Positions 42,796 through 53,243 of a stretch of DNA of 64,000 nucleotides are shown here, in pieces; the stretch's first letter is position 1; every line of letters starts with the position of its first letter. The stretch spans positions 59,429,502 to 59,493,501 of the forward strand of contig OZ038507.1 in assembly GCA_964036315.1 (NCBI GenBank). Reading direction: 5' to 3'. This DNA is from Acanthosepion esculentum (Eukaryota > Mollusca > Cephalopoda > Sepiida > Sepiidae). The position numbers and the translations under genes were made by a program. A model generated the notes under the pieces. The model had not been told where the DNA came from. It made no database searches and worked only from the letters and a program-made list of their open reading frames with translations.

Positions 42796-43830
42796 AAACT
42801 ATAGGCGGGGGTGTTAATGGGTTATAAATTAATTACAAAAATTAAACAAAGAACACTGGACATTTGTAGTTTATAGGTTAAATATATAATTAACCCCAGC
42901 GGAGCAGTGGATCTTAATGGGTCATAGATTTACTAGATAATTAATACCAAGGCAACAGTAGATATTAATGGGCTATAGACTAATTAGATAATTACAGGAG
43001 GATAGTGAACATTAATGGGCTAGAGATTTATTAGATAATTAATACCATGGAGACAGTGGACATTAGTATATATTAATGGATTATAGATTTATTAGATAAT
43101 TAATACCAAGGCGAGAGTAGATATTAATGGGTTATAGATTTATTAGATAATTACTACCAGGGAGACAATGGACATTAATGGGTTACAGATTTATTACATA
43201 ATTAATACCGGGGGAGAGTGAACATTAATGGCCTATAGATTTATTAGATAACAATACCATGGAACAGTGGACATTAGTAGATATTAATGGTTTATAGATT
43301 TATCATATAATTAATACCAAGGCGACAGTGGATATTAATGGTTCATAGATTTATGAGATAATTACTGCCAGGGAGACAGTGGACATTAATGGGTTATAGA
43401 TTTATTAGTTAATTACTGACAGGGATACATTGCAGGTTAATGGGTTTTAGATTTATTACATAATTAATACCGGTGGACAGTGAACATTAATGGGCTATAG
43501 ATTTATTAGATAATTAATACCAAGGCGACAGTGGACATTAATGGATTATAAATTTATTAGATAATTACTGCCAGGGAGACAGTGGACATTAATGGGTTAT
43601 AAATTTAAAAGATTATTACTGCCAGGGAGACAGTAGACATTAATGTGTTTTAGATTTATTACATGATTAATACCGGGGGACAGTGAATTATAATGGGCTA
43701 TAGATTTATTAGATAATAATACCATGGAGACAGTGGACATTAGCAGATATTAATTGTTTATTTTTTTTAGATAATTAATACCAAGGCGACAGTGGATATT
43801 AAGGGTTCATAGATTTATTTTTTATTTCTT
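42796..43830. repeat. ~52-bp minisatellite, about 19 units
   Basis: Units contain GACAGTGGACATTAATGGGT, TATAGATTTATTAGATAATT and ATACCAAGGC variants. Moderate divergence between units. Confidence 0.93.
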
Positions 43831-43839
43831 TCTGTTTTA

Positions 43840-44640
43840 TTCTTGCTTCACAGGACCAATGTTTGCTAACTAGAAATTATTAAGCACATATACTGAAAAG
43901 AAGATTGGGTGATGATTTTTGTCAAAGAACATGCAAGAATGAAAAAACATTATTCAGTAATAAAGGAAGCCAACAAATTCAAAAGAGAATTTCATGTGGG
44001 TGAAGAATTGCAGATCAACCATAATACACCTGCTTCAGCGTCAAAGAATCTAAAAAAGAAAGCAAATGCAATGTATCAAATGCATAAAAACGATTTCAAG
44101 ATAAGCATCTTCGTGGTCAATAGTCTGCCGTACCAAACAAGCCGATTAAGACAAACCCTGTACCAATCAGTGGCTATGTGGTGCAAGATTAAAATCTGAA
44201 ACCGAAGGTTTTATTCTTGCTGCACAGGTGATCGATGCTTGCTAACTAGAAATTACCAAACAAACGTACTGAATAATTATGTTAACGCGAAATGGAGATT
44301 CTGGGAGAAATATCCAGAACCAATTGACCATTTTGCATCAAGTTGCGCAGAGTTAACACCAACTGAATATAAAAGTCGGCATGGTAGAGTGGGAAACTGT
44401 AAAATATGCAACTTTTACAGTGATTAAAGAAGTGCAAATAAACCGTAATACACCGACTGCAGTGAAAAAGAACCTAAAAAAGAAACCAAAAACTAATCCA
44501 ATGTACCAATTGCAGTAACAAAGGCAAGACAAGTCACTCCATAGTCAATACTCAGTCAGTACCAAAAAAGCTGACGTAGACAAACCCCCGTACCCATCAG
44601 TGGTTGCGTAGGGCAGTGTCAAAGGCTGAAACTGAAGTTA
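43840..44640 (+). pseudogene. RLE-LINE zinc-knuckle region, two tandem decayed copies
   Basis: Two serial copies of a segment that precedes the RLE domain. Copy 1 (43842-44210): LTRNY-like start, then ELQINHNTPASASKNLKKKA. Copy 2 (44212-44640): an LTRNYQTNVLNNYVNAKWRF frame and EKYPEPIDHFASSCAELTPT, where the C-x-x-C of the CCHC knuckle has become W-x-x-W. A third copy starts at 44642 and continues into the RLE domain. The reading frames are disrupted between copies. Confidence 0.7.
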
Positions 44641-44641
44641 C

Positions 44642-45430
44642 ATTCTTGCTACAAATGACCAATGCTTACTAACTAGAAACTACTGAGCACACATACGGAA
44701 AAATTGTGTTAACCCAAAATGCAAATACTGTGGTAAATATCCCGAAACAATTGACCTTCTTGTATCAGGTTGCAAGGTATTGGCACCCGCTGAATATAAA
44801 ACACGACAGGACAGAGTGGGCCAATATCTGCACTGGGAAATATGCAAATTTTACGGGAAAGAAAACTGCAAGAAACTGGTATGAGCAACACCCAGACCCG
44901 GTTACAGACATAGGACCTGTAACAATTTTATTGGACAACACAATGCACACAGACAGAACAATGAAATCTAATCGCCCAGACATCGTGATCAAAAACCATA
45001 ATAACAGAATATGTTTTCTCATTGATATGGCAGTGCCTGGAGATTGCAATGTATTGAAGATCATAAAAAATATCAAAATACAAGGATCTTAAAGTGGGAA
45101 TCTCAAAAATGTGGCACATGAGGACATCAATAATTTCAGCTGTAGTCGGAGCCGTCGGACTAATTGGAAAAATTTAGGATAGGGTCATTGAAGGGATTCC
45201 TGGTAGCTCATGCCTTAAAAAAATACAAAAAAATATATTCATATGTGCAGCTCCCAGATTACGAAGGGCTTTAATTATGTAAAATGTGTGTTATCTTAGG
45301 CTCTTTTTGTTGTTTTTTTACAAAAAATGATCAATGATGAAGCCATTTCTGACCTTAAGTCTCTGGTTGGAACCCGGAAGGAAATGTGTATGCAAGTAAA
45401 CCCCCCGCAAATAATAATAATAATAATATT
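44642..45430 (+). pseudogene. RLE-type LINE 3' end with RLE motif and (AAT)n tail
   Basis: The plus strand encodes CKYCGKYPETIDLLVSGC (knuckle with the His changed to Leu), NWYEQHPDPVTDIGPVTILL, then the RLE signature RPDIVIKNHNNRICFLIDMA (PD, 14 residues, D), then AVPGDCN and, after frameshifts, a VVGAVGLIGKI-like part and the 3' UTR. The tail is the (AAT)n array at 45413. It is the most complete RLE domain after 8580-9045, and it is disrupted downstream of the motif. Confidence 0.82.
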
Positions 45431-45463
45431 AATAATAATAATAATGATAATAATAATAATAGT

Positions 45464-45520
<57 letters not shown>

Positions 45521-45524
45521 GATG
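45413..45524. repeat. (AAT)n arrays, LINE tail
   Basis: Poly(AAT) following the RLE-LINE 3' UTR, with two small interruptions. Confidence 0.95.
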
Positions 45525-45529
45525 TAAGC

Positions 45530-45948
45530 AAATACTGCTATGAACATCACCCAGCAACTAATGGATATGGCTTGCCTAGCGGATGGGAAAAGAGCAACCA
45601 AGGAAATTGAATTTGAAAAACTATCGAAGTATAAAGACGTGGGTATCGAAATAGCAAAAAATGTTGAAATTGAAAACAAGAATACTACCAGTCCTAGTAG
45701 GTGCGCTTGGAATGATAAAAAAGGAACACAACAGCACATGGAAAAAAAATCCCTGGTAATCCCAGTTTAAAAGAAATAATAATATGAGTTGATTAGTACA
45801 GCGCACACACTAAGAAGCACTTTGTCCATCTAACGCTGGTGGTGTTATGGAAGTTAGAAAAACAAGTCATAAAGTGTAACCATAACAACACAACTGACTT
45901 AGGTCTTTCCGTAGACTTGGTAGGTAGTGTGAGCATAGAAGGAATCGA

Positions 45949-45983
<35 letters not shown>

Positions 45984-45995
45984 TAATAATAATAA
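45530..45995 (+). pseudogene. RLE-LINE 3' end, second unit, with (AAT)n tail
   Basis: FEKLSKYKDVGIEIAKNVEI matches the segment after the RLE motif. Then come a TRILPVLVGALGMIKK-like frame, the 3' UTR (CTAACGCTGGTGGTGTTATG, then CATAGAAGGAATCGAAATAA) and an (AAT)n tail at 45946-45995. Confidence 0.78.
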
Positions 45996-45999
45996 TGAT

Positions 46000-46205
46000 G
46001 ATAAAAATAGTAATAATAGTGAAGTATAAAAACCTGGAAAACGAAATAGAATGTTGAAATTGAAAAATAGTAACAGTCATAGTAGGTGCGCTTGGAATGA
46101 TAAAAAAGGAACACAACAACACATTGAGAAAATACGTGGAAATCCCACTTTAAAAAAAATTTAAAAATTAACTTGATTAGTACAGCGCACACACTAAGAA
46201 CTTAT
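46000..46205 (+). pseudogene. RLE-LINE 3' scrap, third unit
   Basis: After the tail at 45995, AGTGAAGTATAAAAACCTGG and the VIVGALGMIKKEHNNTL-like codons recur, followed by CAGCGCACACACTAAGAACT. A (TAATAA)-type tail is not clear. Confidence 0.65.
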
Positions 46206-46209
46206 AGTG

Positions 46210-46960
46210 GATTATCAGTTATAGTGAAGTGTATGAGTGTTGAAACAGATTAGTTTGATTTGGCCTTGTTAGTTAGCCCACCATAAGAGGAGTATAAAAG
46301 AAGAAAATCAAATTTTAAAGTGAAACAACAAATTTATATACATATAAATCAATTAAGGTCTTTACAAATAAAATTAATGTATTTTGGTTGATACAAAATA
46401 GTCAAAATGTTCGTAGAAGTCCTTGCAAAAATGAGTTTATGTGGACGTACCGAGGAACGTATGTGTGTATGTGTGTATGTATGAGCGTTATCGAAGAGTA
46501 GGAATGTCTTTAAAGTAATTGCTCAGTCTTAAAATATCCGTTCGTTTATCCAGTATAAAAGAGTTGAGGGACAAAGGTAGAGATAATAATAACGATCGCT
46601 TGGCGTTTGTCAAGGGACTTGTAATACGTTCGTCTCTTCTCGGGTGACAGGTGAACTTGCCCGTCTTTTATTTTGTTTGTGGGCCTTGAAAAAATCATTT
46701 GGGAATTCACTCCAGGATATGATTCGGGCCTTTCCATTGGACCTCGAACAAACTTCGCGTCGGCTCGCGAAAAGGTCCGTAAAAGAATTTGTTTCTGAGA
46801 ATTGAAGATTGGTGTGAAATTTCACGAGTTTTGTTTTGGATTCGCTTTTGCGTGTGTGTTAAGCAAAGTTTGTAAATTCGAGTGTTTTTAATTTCTAACA
46901 AAATCAATGAGTCAGTGCTTAGCATTTGAATTTTAAATCTAGATCTTGTTTTGTTCACTA
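46210..46960. other. No feature recognised
   Basis: No domain or repeat family seen; a short TGTATGTG-rich run near 46455-46485. Confidence 0.4.
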
Positions 46961-46964
46961 ACGC

Positions 46965-47076
46965 TGGTGATACTATGGAAATTAGAAATACAATTAATAA
47001 AATGTAGCCATAACAACACAACGGCCTTAGATCTTTTCGTAGACTTGGTAGGTAGTGTGACCATAGCAGAAATCGA

Positions 47077-47129
<53 letters not shown>

Positions 47130-47490
47130 TAAAAATAGCAAAAATAGTGAAGTATAAAAACCTGGAAAACGAAATGGGAAAAACATGTTGAAATTGAAAA
47201 GAAGAATAGTACCAGTCATAGTAGGTGCGCTTGGAATGATAAAAAAGGAACACAACAACACAGTGAAAAAATACCTGGAAATCCCAGCTTAAAAGAAATA
47301 AAAAGAAATTGATATGATAAGTACAGCCCACACACTAAGAGGTTTGTTCATCTAACCCTGGTGATGTTATGGGAGTGAAAGTAACAAATAATGAAATGTA
47401 GCCGCCATAACAACACACCACTGTCTGCTTCAGGTCTTCCCGTAGACTTGGTAGGTAGTATGACCATAGCAGAAATTAAAATATAATGAT
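46965..47490 (+). pseudogene. RLE-LINE 3' UTR/tail units, fourth and fifth
   Basis: CTAACGCTGGTGATACTATG, CATAGCAGAAATCGAAATAA and (AAT)n (47078-47128), then another VIVGALGMIKKEHNNTV-like coding end and a further CTAACCCTGGTGATGTTATG 3' UTR ending at 47480. This repeats the 45.5-46.2 kb pattern, so 3' ends are stacked head to tail. Confidence 0.75.
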
Positions 47491-47602
47491 GATGATGACA
47501 ATTTCTTGTGCATGATCTCTCCAATATATCCAAAGAACAGTTTAAAGAAGCTCAGATCTTTGCCCATTAACTTTTCTTTTTAATTAAGTGGAAAAAACAA
47601 AT

Positions 47603-47822
47603 TGTTGTGATGGAGAATATTCCCGTGCTAGTTTGGACTAGGTCGTAGGACAAAAGACATAAAAATACTCCTACATCAAGAGGAGTAGCAGCAGGAGCAG
47701 TACCAATTGCTCTTCCCTAGTTTCTATTCTACATTATGTTTCCCTGTACCAAAAGGTAATAAACGTACTTGTTAAACCAATTCCAGTTTTCTAGTGTTGT
47801 TTCTGATAACTCAGTTGCAACA
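47603..47822. mobile_element. Possible solo LTR (weak)
   Basis: A 220-bp stretch starting TGTTGTGATGG and ending GTTGCAACA with a TG...CA border and a polyadenylation-type AATAAA near 47757. No convincing target duplication, primer-binding site or coding. It may be chance. Confidence 0.2.
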
Positions 47823-48139
47823 TAAATCAATCCTTTTCGTTTGCCGCGGGTCAGGGGTTATGACCCAGCATGTTTAATATAAAACAAATGCAGGTTAAAA
47901 AATAATTAAATAATAATAATAACCAAGGAAACAAAGAAACACAAAAACTGAAATTTTCAGGACGAGTTTATGGTGGAGATGTGAACACATGCTTGAACCA
48001 AAACGAAACTTAAATCATGCCAATGAAAAACAAACAAAAAAGTACGAGCGAGTGAGTCAGTGGTCGTATCGAGACAATACGAATCGCCTAGACAGCATGA
48101 CAATATTATTTTTGTTGGTTTGTTTACATGTGTTCGTTT

Positions 48140-48240
48140 GCGATATTGCTTTCTTTCTTTTTCTTTTTTTCTTGTTTTTTCTTTTTCTTTTTTTTCTATT
48201 GCTTCTTCTCTTCTTTTTTTCTTTTTCTTTTTTTGTTCTT
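48140..48240. repeat. Polypyrimidine CTTTTT-rich run
   Basis: Imperfect (CTTTTT)n; open frames across it are Phe-rich repeat translations. Confidence 0.85.
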
Positions 48241-48404
48241 CCTTTTTACAACGATCTCATGTTGGTTCGGTGTTTTCTCAGACTGGCGGGGAGAATTTAA
48301 CCTAAACATAGGGAGGCAGACTAAACTAGTTTTTGGAAGTAACAAAGGTTAGGATTGGTTTTGTTTTGTTTTTGCTTTTGTTTTTTTTTTTTGCTTCCTC
48401 TATG

Positions 48405-48485
48405 TTCCGAGTCACCTCAGGTCGAGTACGGTCATGACTCTCCACAACATCCTATCCTCTGTAGCTTATCAGTAATATTTGCCTT
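48405..48485 (-). pseudogene. RTE-type LINE terminus scrap
   Basis: The minus strand gives a DRMLWRVMTVLDLR-like ending, matching the KLWRAMIA terminus of other copies. Confidence 0.45.
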
Positions 48486-48659
48486 TTTAACATATCGCCC
48501 ATTCGCCGTTCTGCGATCCATTCACAAGATTAGTATACTAACACAATCATCAACTCATTACCATATCTCAAAAAGTACGCGCTCACACACACAAAAATGC
48601 AGAAACACACACACACACACTCACATATATTTATATATACATATGTATTTAAAAATTAC

Positions 48660-48902
48660 AGATATACATCTGGAAAATGATAATATGAATAAAGACAAAA
48701 TGAAAACTTGTCTTAGCCGACATGTTTCGTCTTCTGAGGGGCTTTATCAAGGCAAATGTAAGGATTTTATTTTTTATGACAAGAATTTATATACAAGAGC
48801 AAAATGTTATGAGATTTTTCACTCCAGAGCATTAGAAGCCGGTTCAAGCAATGATATACATTTGAAATTATTAGGAGAAATTGATAATTATATTTTAAGT
48901 GA

Positions 48903-48943
<41 letters not shown>

Positions 48944-49085
48944 ACAATAGGGAAAACATGTTAGCCAACGTGTTTCGTCTTTTGAGATGCTTTATCAAGG
49001 CGAATTTAAGGATTTTATTTAATGACAAGTATTTATATACAAGAGCAAACATTTTATTGGTTTCACAAATGTTGAGTCTTGACTC
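48660..49085. repeat. Tandem ~245-bp unit with hammerhead-like cores
   Basis: Two direct units, each with TTTCGTCTTCTGAGGGGCTT (or the variant TTTCGTCTTTTGAGATGCTT), TATCAAGGC, then AAGGATTTTATT, TGACAA and TTTATATACAAGAGCAAA. On the minus strand the phrase reads CTTGATAAAGC...GACGAAACATG, a hammerhead-like order with altered core. (TA)n lies between the units. Confidence 0.6.
48906..48940. repeat. (TA)n microsatellite
   Basis: TA array between the two hammerhead-like units. Confidence 0.96.
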
Positions 49086-49450
49086 ATTGTTGAATCTCGC
49101 CTAATGCATGGAATAATAATGCAACACAAAATGTACTTAGAACAAGAATGTATTATAACAAGAAAGTGTACACAATAAGTACATATAGTATTTCTGTATA
49201 TTTCTGGGAAGACGTTCCTGGAGAATGTGTTGACAAAGTCGCAGTCGATCAGAGTCTCTAGTTGGATCTCGTGATTCCTTCTTCCTCGTCTTCCGGTACC
49301 AACCACATTTATACAGTTGGTAGTCACCTATGCAGATTAGGTGGATCCTACCACAACAACAAAGAAAGCGGTTAAATCCACAAACCGCATGTTATTCAAA
49401 ACATATAACACACGAATAAATCCCTATCCAAAATAATTGAAATACAAATT

Positions 49451-49452
<2 letters not shown>

Positions 49453-49538
<86 letters not shown>

Positions 49539-49539
49539 A
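49453..49539. repeat. (TA)n microsatellite
   Basis: TA array with one AAA interruption. Confidence 0.97.
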
Positions 49540-49689
49540 TCACTGTCTCACTTTCATTTACACAGAATTGTATCACCTCACCTCCATGAACATGTGTGGC
49601 TTTTCCGCTAACCTGTTGAATATTCACGGGAAAACCTATACTAAAAAAATTTGAAAAACCAATAACACTTTTGCTCTTGTATATAGATA

Positions 49690-50345
49690 CTCATCACAAA
49701 ATAAATTCCTGAGACGAAGAAGAGATTGAAGCAACAAAAATGTGGTTCTACAGAAGGATGCTGAGCATATCATTGGCTGAACACGTGAGCAACGGCAAAT
49801 CTATAGAGAAAAGGGAAACAAAAAGGACACTGATAGATAAGAGACAGTTGACACTTCTGGGGAACTTAAAGAGGAGAGAGGGCTTGGAAAATTTGATACT
49901 CACAGGACAGATGAAGCCAAAGGAGACAGATGAAAACAACACATGATATACTTAGAGATGTTGAGTAAAAGGATGACGGAACAAGGTTTAGGAGAAGTAA
50001 CAATAAGACAATTTATTAAGAGCTACAATAGAAATTGTGGAGAGCCATGATCGACACGACACACATAAAAAGAAGGACGAGCTTTTGTAAATGGATAACG
50101 GAACAATGTTTAAGAGAGATAACAAAAATACAACATTTATTAAGAGCTACAAATGATAGGAAATTGTGGAGAGCCATGATCGACACGGTACATATAAAAA
50201 GAAGGACACACTTTTGTAAATGGATAGCGGAACAATGTTTAGGAGAGATAACAAAAATACAACATTTGTTAAGAGCTACAAAGGATAGGAAATTGTGGAG
50301 AGCTATGAACGCCAACGACCTGAAGGTACACGGCACATAAAAGAA
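49690..50345 (+). pseudogene. RTE-type LINE 3' end with in-frame 129-bp triplication
   Basis: Plus strand: MWFYRRMLSISLAEHVSNG at 49740, KRQLTLLGNLKRREGLENLI, LTGQMK, then the terminal block. CKWIAEQCLGEITKIQHLLR followed by ATKDRKLWRAM occurs two and a half to three times at a 129-bp (43-codon) period (50035-50340), keeping one open frame across the last copies and ending VHGT then stop. The element is 5' truncated and frameshifted upstream. Confidence 0.8.
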
Positions 50346-50499
50346 GAAGACGTGTGATATCAATGCGTTTGCTCAAAATACTGTGTGAGTTTTTGTGTTT
50401 ACATATATAAATATAAACTACGTCTTTTTCTTAATTGATTTCAACCCAAGGTAGTAAAGTACTGGGTTAATGCCTGTGAAATAATTTTATAAAGAGAAA

Positions 50500-50704
50500 C
50501 ATTATTAAGGAGCGAAAACAATTGCATTTAAATATTTGAAGATTAAATCTGGCTGGAAGGCATGAAGCCGGAAGGGAGTTCCATATGCGAAAAGTTCTGG
50601 AAATGAAACTGTTAGCAAAGAGCTTATGGTTACAGATAGCCAACTCAAATGTGAGATCTTGTCGCTAGTTTAGTACTGCACTTAAAGTCATAAACTCTAG
50701 ACAC
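50500..50704 (-). pseudogene. CR1-type LINE 3' end, part 1
   Basis: Minus-strand CR1 tail (WNSLPSGFMPSSQI-like, FKYLNAIV-like) matching 39400-39560. It is interrupted at 50705 by an RTE LINE insertion and continues at 51525. Confidence 0.65.
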
Positions 50705-50716
50705 CATGGCGAAGAA
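50705..50716. repeat. Target site duplication, left copy
   Basis: CATGGCGAAGAA, repeated exactly at 51513-51524 on the other side of the RTE insertion. Confidence 0.8.
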
Positions 50717-51512
50717 CGATATTTATTGTATGAATATCTACAAATATGGCACAAGCCCAAAAGGAGAGATGGGAAGACTGGTCTTCATATGTGCCATGTC
50801 CTTTCAGGACGTAGGCGATCATGGCTCTCCACCTTCTTCTATCCCTTGCAGCTCTCAACAAGTTCCTTCCATCTGCCACATACCCCCAGACCACGTTCTA
50901 TCATCCACTTGCTTAAGCCCGCCAGGTATGCCATGCGTTGTTTTCCCTTGTCGCTCTTTCCCTCTATTCGACCCGTGAGTATCAGATTCTCCAGGCCCTC
51001 CTTCCTCATTATGTGCCCCAGAAACTAGAACTGACCCTTTCTGATGTTAAGTATATGCCTCCTCCTTGTTTGCATCCTCTCTATGACCTCATCGTTGCTC
51101 ATCGTTGTCCATAGCATCCTTCTGTAGAAGCACATCTCCGTCGCCTCGAGTCTCTTCTTCATCTTTTTCGTCGCCTACTTAAAACTTAGCTAGCAACAAT
51201 CACTGTGCCAAAACACCGTAATAATCCTTACACAAAAAACAACAAATTCTTATTTACCATTCTCACTACAGTCACTATAATTCCTATTATGGCGTCCTAA
51301 CTAGACACCATATGTACATATGTGAGGATAAAATAACAACTTTTAAAAATTTATAACCCCAATGAATATTTACAATGAAAACAAGATTGATTTACAATAA
51401 ACAAAACAAAATAGTATTCGTAATAAATAAAAACAAAACACAATCCTTAAATGTGGGAGAAATATCAGTTAACTGGACGAAATTAATGTTGGGTTTTAAA
51501 ACTTCAAACAAA
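50717..51512 (-). mobile_element. 5'-truncated RTE LINE inserted into a CR1 LINE
   Basis: About 796 bp flanked by a perfect 12-bp direct repeat, as expected for target-primed insertion. The minus strand encodes the family terminus (RRLEATEMCFYRRMLWTTM-like, NLILTGRIEGK-like, KWMIERGLGVCGRWKELVES-like and RDRRRWRAMIAYVLKGHGT), then a 3' UTR ending near 50717. The region 51190-51512 carries no clear coding. Breaks are few compared with the other copies, so it may be the youngest RTE insertion here. Confidence 0.75.
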
Positions 51513-51660
51513 CATGGCGAAGAAGTCATCCGAAGAGTTGCCATGAAAGTATTTATAGAAAAGGCATAGGGAGGCAACGTTCCGACGGTGGGGAAAATGT
51601 CTGAAGCCGAGACGACAGATCAGGACCAATAACAATCTTTCTAGTCGATATGAAGCGGCT
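51513..51660 (-). pseudogene. CR1-type LINE 3' end, part 2, with target duplication
   Basis: After the repeated CATGGCGAAGAA the CR1 sequence resumes (plus-strand GCCATGAAAGTATTTATAGA and GACGACAGATCAGGACCAAT), matching 39625-39720 and 12795-12880. Rejoined at the duplication, 50500-50704 and 51525-51660 form one CR1 tail. Confidence 0.65.
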
Positions 51661-52280
51661 AAAAAATTTGGACAATTTAATCACAAACATTTTTTTAAAA
51701 ATATCAGTGTTTTTTTTTCTTTCTTCACACTCAAAAAATATGAATGTTTTGTTTTTGTTTTTTTTTCTACCGGAATTTCGTTACGAATTACATCTTATCG
51801 CTTCAGCCAATCAAATTCGACGAAGTGTGACAAACAAAATTAAATTAAAAAGAAATATAAAAAAAAAAAATGAAACATAAAACCTACAACTAATGACAAA
51901 CTAATTACATCCAGTCGGTAGCCTTATGCAAATTGAATTGTATCCTTTTACTGAATCATAATGGGTTCGGTCATTTAAAACAAAAAAAAAAAAATAGGCC
52001 CCGATCATTAACTAACAAAGAATTCTAAATTTATTCTAGTTTTCCTGGGTGAGTGATCAAAACCTCTCCTTGGGATTCGACAGGAGGTTTGTAAGTTGTT
52101 TCAAGTTTTTCTTGATAGTTTCAAAATAATCCCATAAGGGCGGGCACGTTCTCCATTTTGAATTTAACAGCTTGTTTAGATTGGGGGAAAATGAAAGGGT
52201 GGTGGCCAGGAGGGGAAAGTCTGGAACTCAAGGTTAAACGTTTACTAATGCTTAATTGTCATGCCTTGAATATATATTCG
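51660..52280. other. No feature recognised
   Basis: Poly-T and poly-A runs; no gene or clear repeat. Confidence 0.4.
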
Positions 52281-52284
52281 TTTC

Positions 52285-52385
52285 AACCTTTGGAAGTAAA
52301 GTCTGATGATCCGCGGTCCTTTAAAAGGGCTGTGGTGAAATAATTTATTAAATGGAACCTTAAAGTGGTCTGTTTTTATTTTTAT
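52285..52385 (+). ncRNA. Hammerhead-like hairpin repeat, copy 3
   Basis: TCTGATGATCCGCGGTCCTT, then AAAGGGCTGTGGTGAAATAA. The stem CCGCGGTCCTTT pairs with AAAGGGCTGTGG over its full length. Same family as 10895 and 26958. A downstream AACCTTAAAGTGGTCTG phrase is shared with the others. Confidence 0.5.
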
Positions 52386-52477
52386 TTAAATTATTAGCTC
52401 TGATATACATTGAGCTCTCTAAATTTTATCCTCCTTGGGTCTACCCATACTGATTACCTAGTTTTTCGTAAACTAAA

Positions 52478-52479
52478 TA

Positions 52480-52529
<50 letters not shown>
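52478..52529. repeat. (TA)n microsatellite
   Basis: TA array just before a nested palindrome. Confidence 0.97.
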
Positions 52530-52532
<3 letters not shown>

Positions 52533-52554
52533 GGATTGATATAATTTTATGATC

Positions 52555-52612
52555 CTGGGTTTCACGCTATTTGCGATCGTTTGTCTGACGATCTCAAGGG
52601 CGTGAAACCCAG
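52555..52612. repeat. Nested perfect palindrome (13-bp outer, 6-bp inner arms)
   Basis: Outer arms CTGGGTTTCACGC (52555-52567) and GCGTGAAACCCAG (52600-52612). Inner arms GATCGT (52575-52580) and ACGATC (52588-52593). On the minus strand the inner stem sits between CCTTGA and GCAAATA, loosely like a hammerhead core, but the invariant nucleotides are not there. Confidence 0.8.
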
Positions 52613-52760
52613 AGTCACAAAATCACATCTATCCGACTAAATATGTTTGCTCTATCATTGATATTGAGCACTTTCCAATAAATACTGCGTATATATAATA
52701 TAAATAATGTATATAAAAATTGCATATATATATATATTTATATACATACACATTTTACAT

Positions 52761-52761
<1 letters not shown>

Positions 52762-52819
<58 letters not shown>
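52762..52819. repeat. (TA)n microsatellite
   Basis: Perfect TA array. Confidence 0.97.
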
Positions 52820-52823
<4 letters not shown>

Positions 52824-53162
52824 CTTTCGTCTGACTGAAACATTGAAATGGATAAATTTTGTATTAGTTTTTCGACTATTTTTTCATTTCTTTTATTTTT
52901 TTTTTTTTTTTTTGTTTTAGCTTTCACGGTTAAATTTCTATTTCTGACAAGAACTCAGTCCACACCGGGTTTGATAAGACAAATAATTGATATCTTCATC
53001 TGCTGAAATAGGCTATTAGCCATCAGTGTGGTTAATGATGTTATTGTTTATTAATTATTGGCTCTGTAATAATAAATACATTGAGCTCTTTTTGTGGATC
53101 ACTTTTAATATTTTATATTACTAGGATCCACTTGGAATATATACCAACGGATTTCTTACCTT

Positions 53163-53164
<2 letters not shown>

Positions 53165-53241
<77 letters not shown>
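53165..53241. repeat. (TA)n(GA)n compound microsatellite
   Basis: TA array switching to GA, like the one at 11443. Confidence 0.96.

Positions 53242-53243
<2 letters not shown>

Noticed and set aside
42796..43830. CRISPR-like or satellite-encoded array
   Set aside because: Contiguous degenerate 52-bp units without spacers: an ordinary minisatellite.
48355..49104. 249-codon frame
   Set aside because: Combines poly-T, CA and TA repeats with two copies of a non-coding hammerhead-like unit; not a gene.
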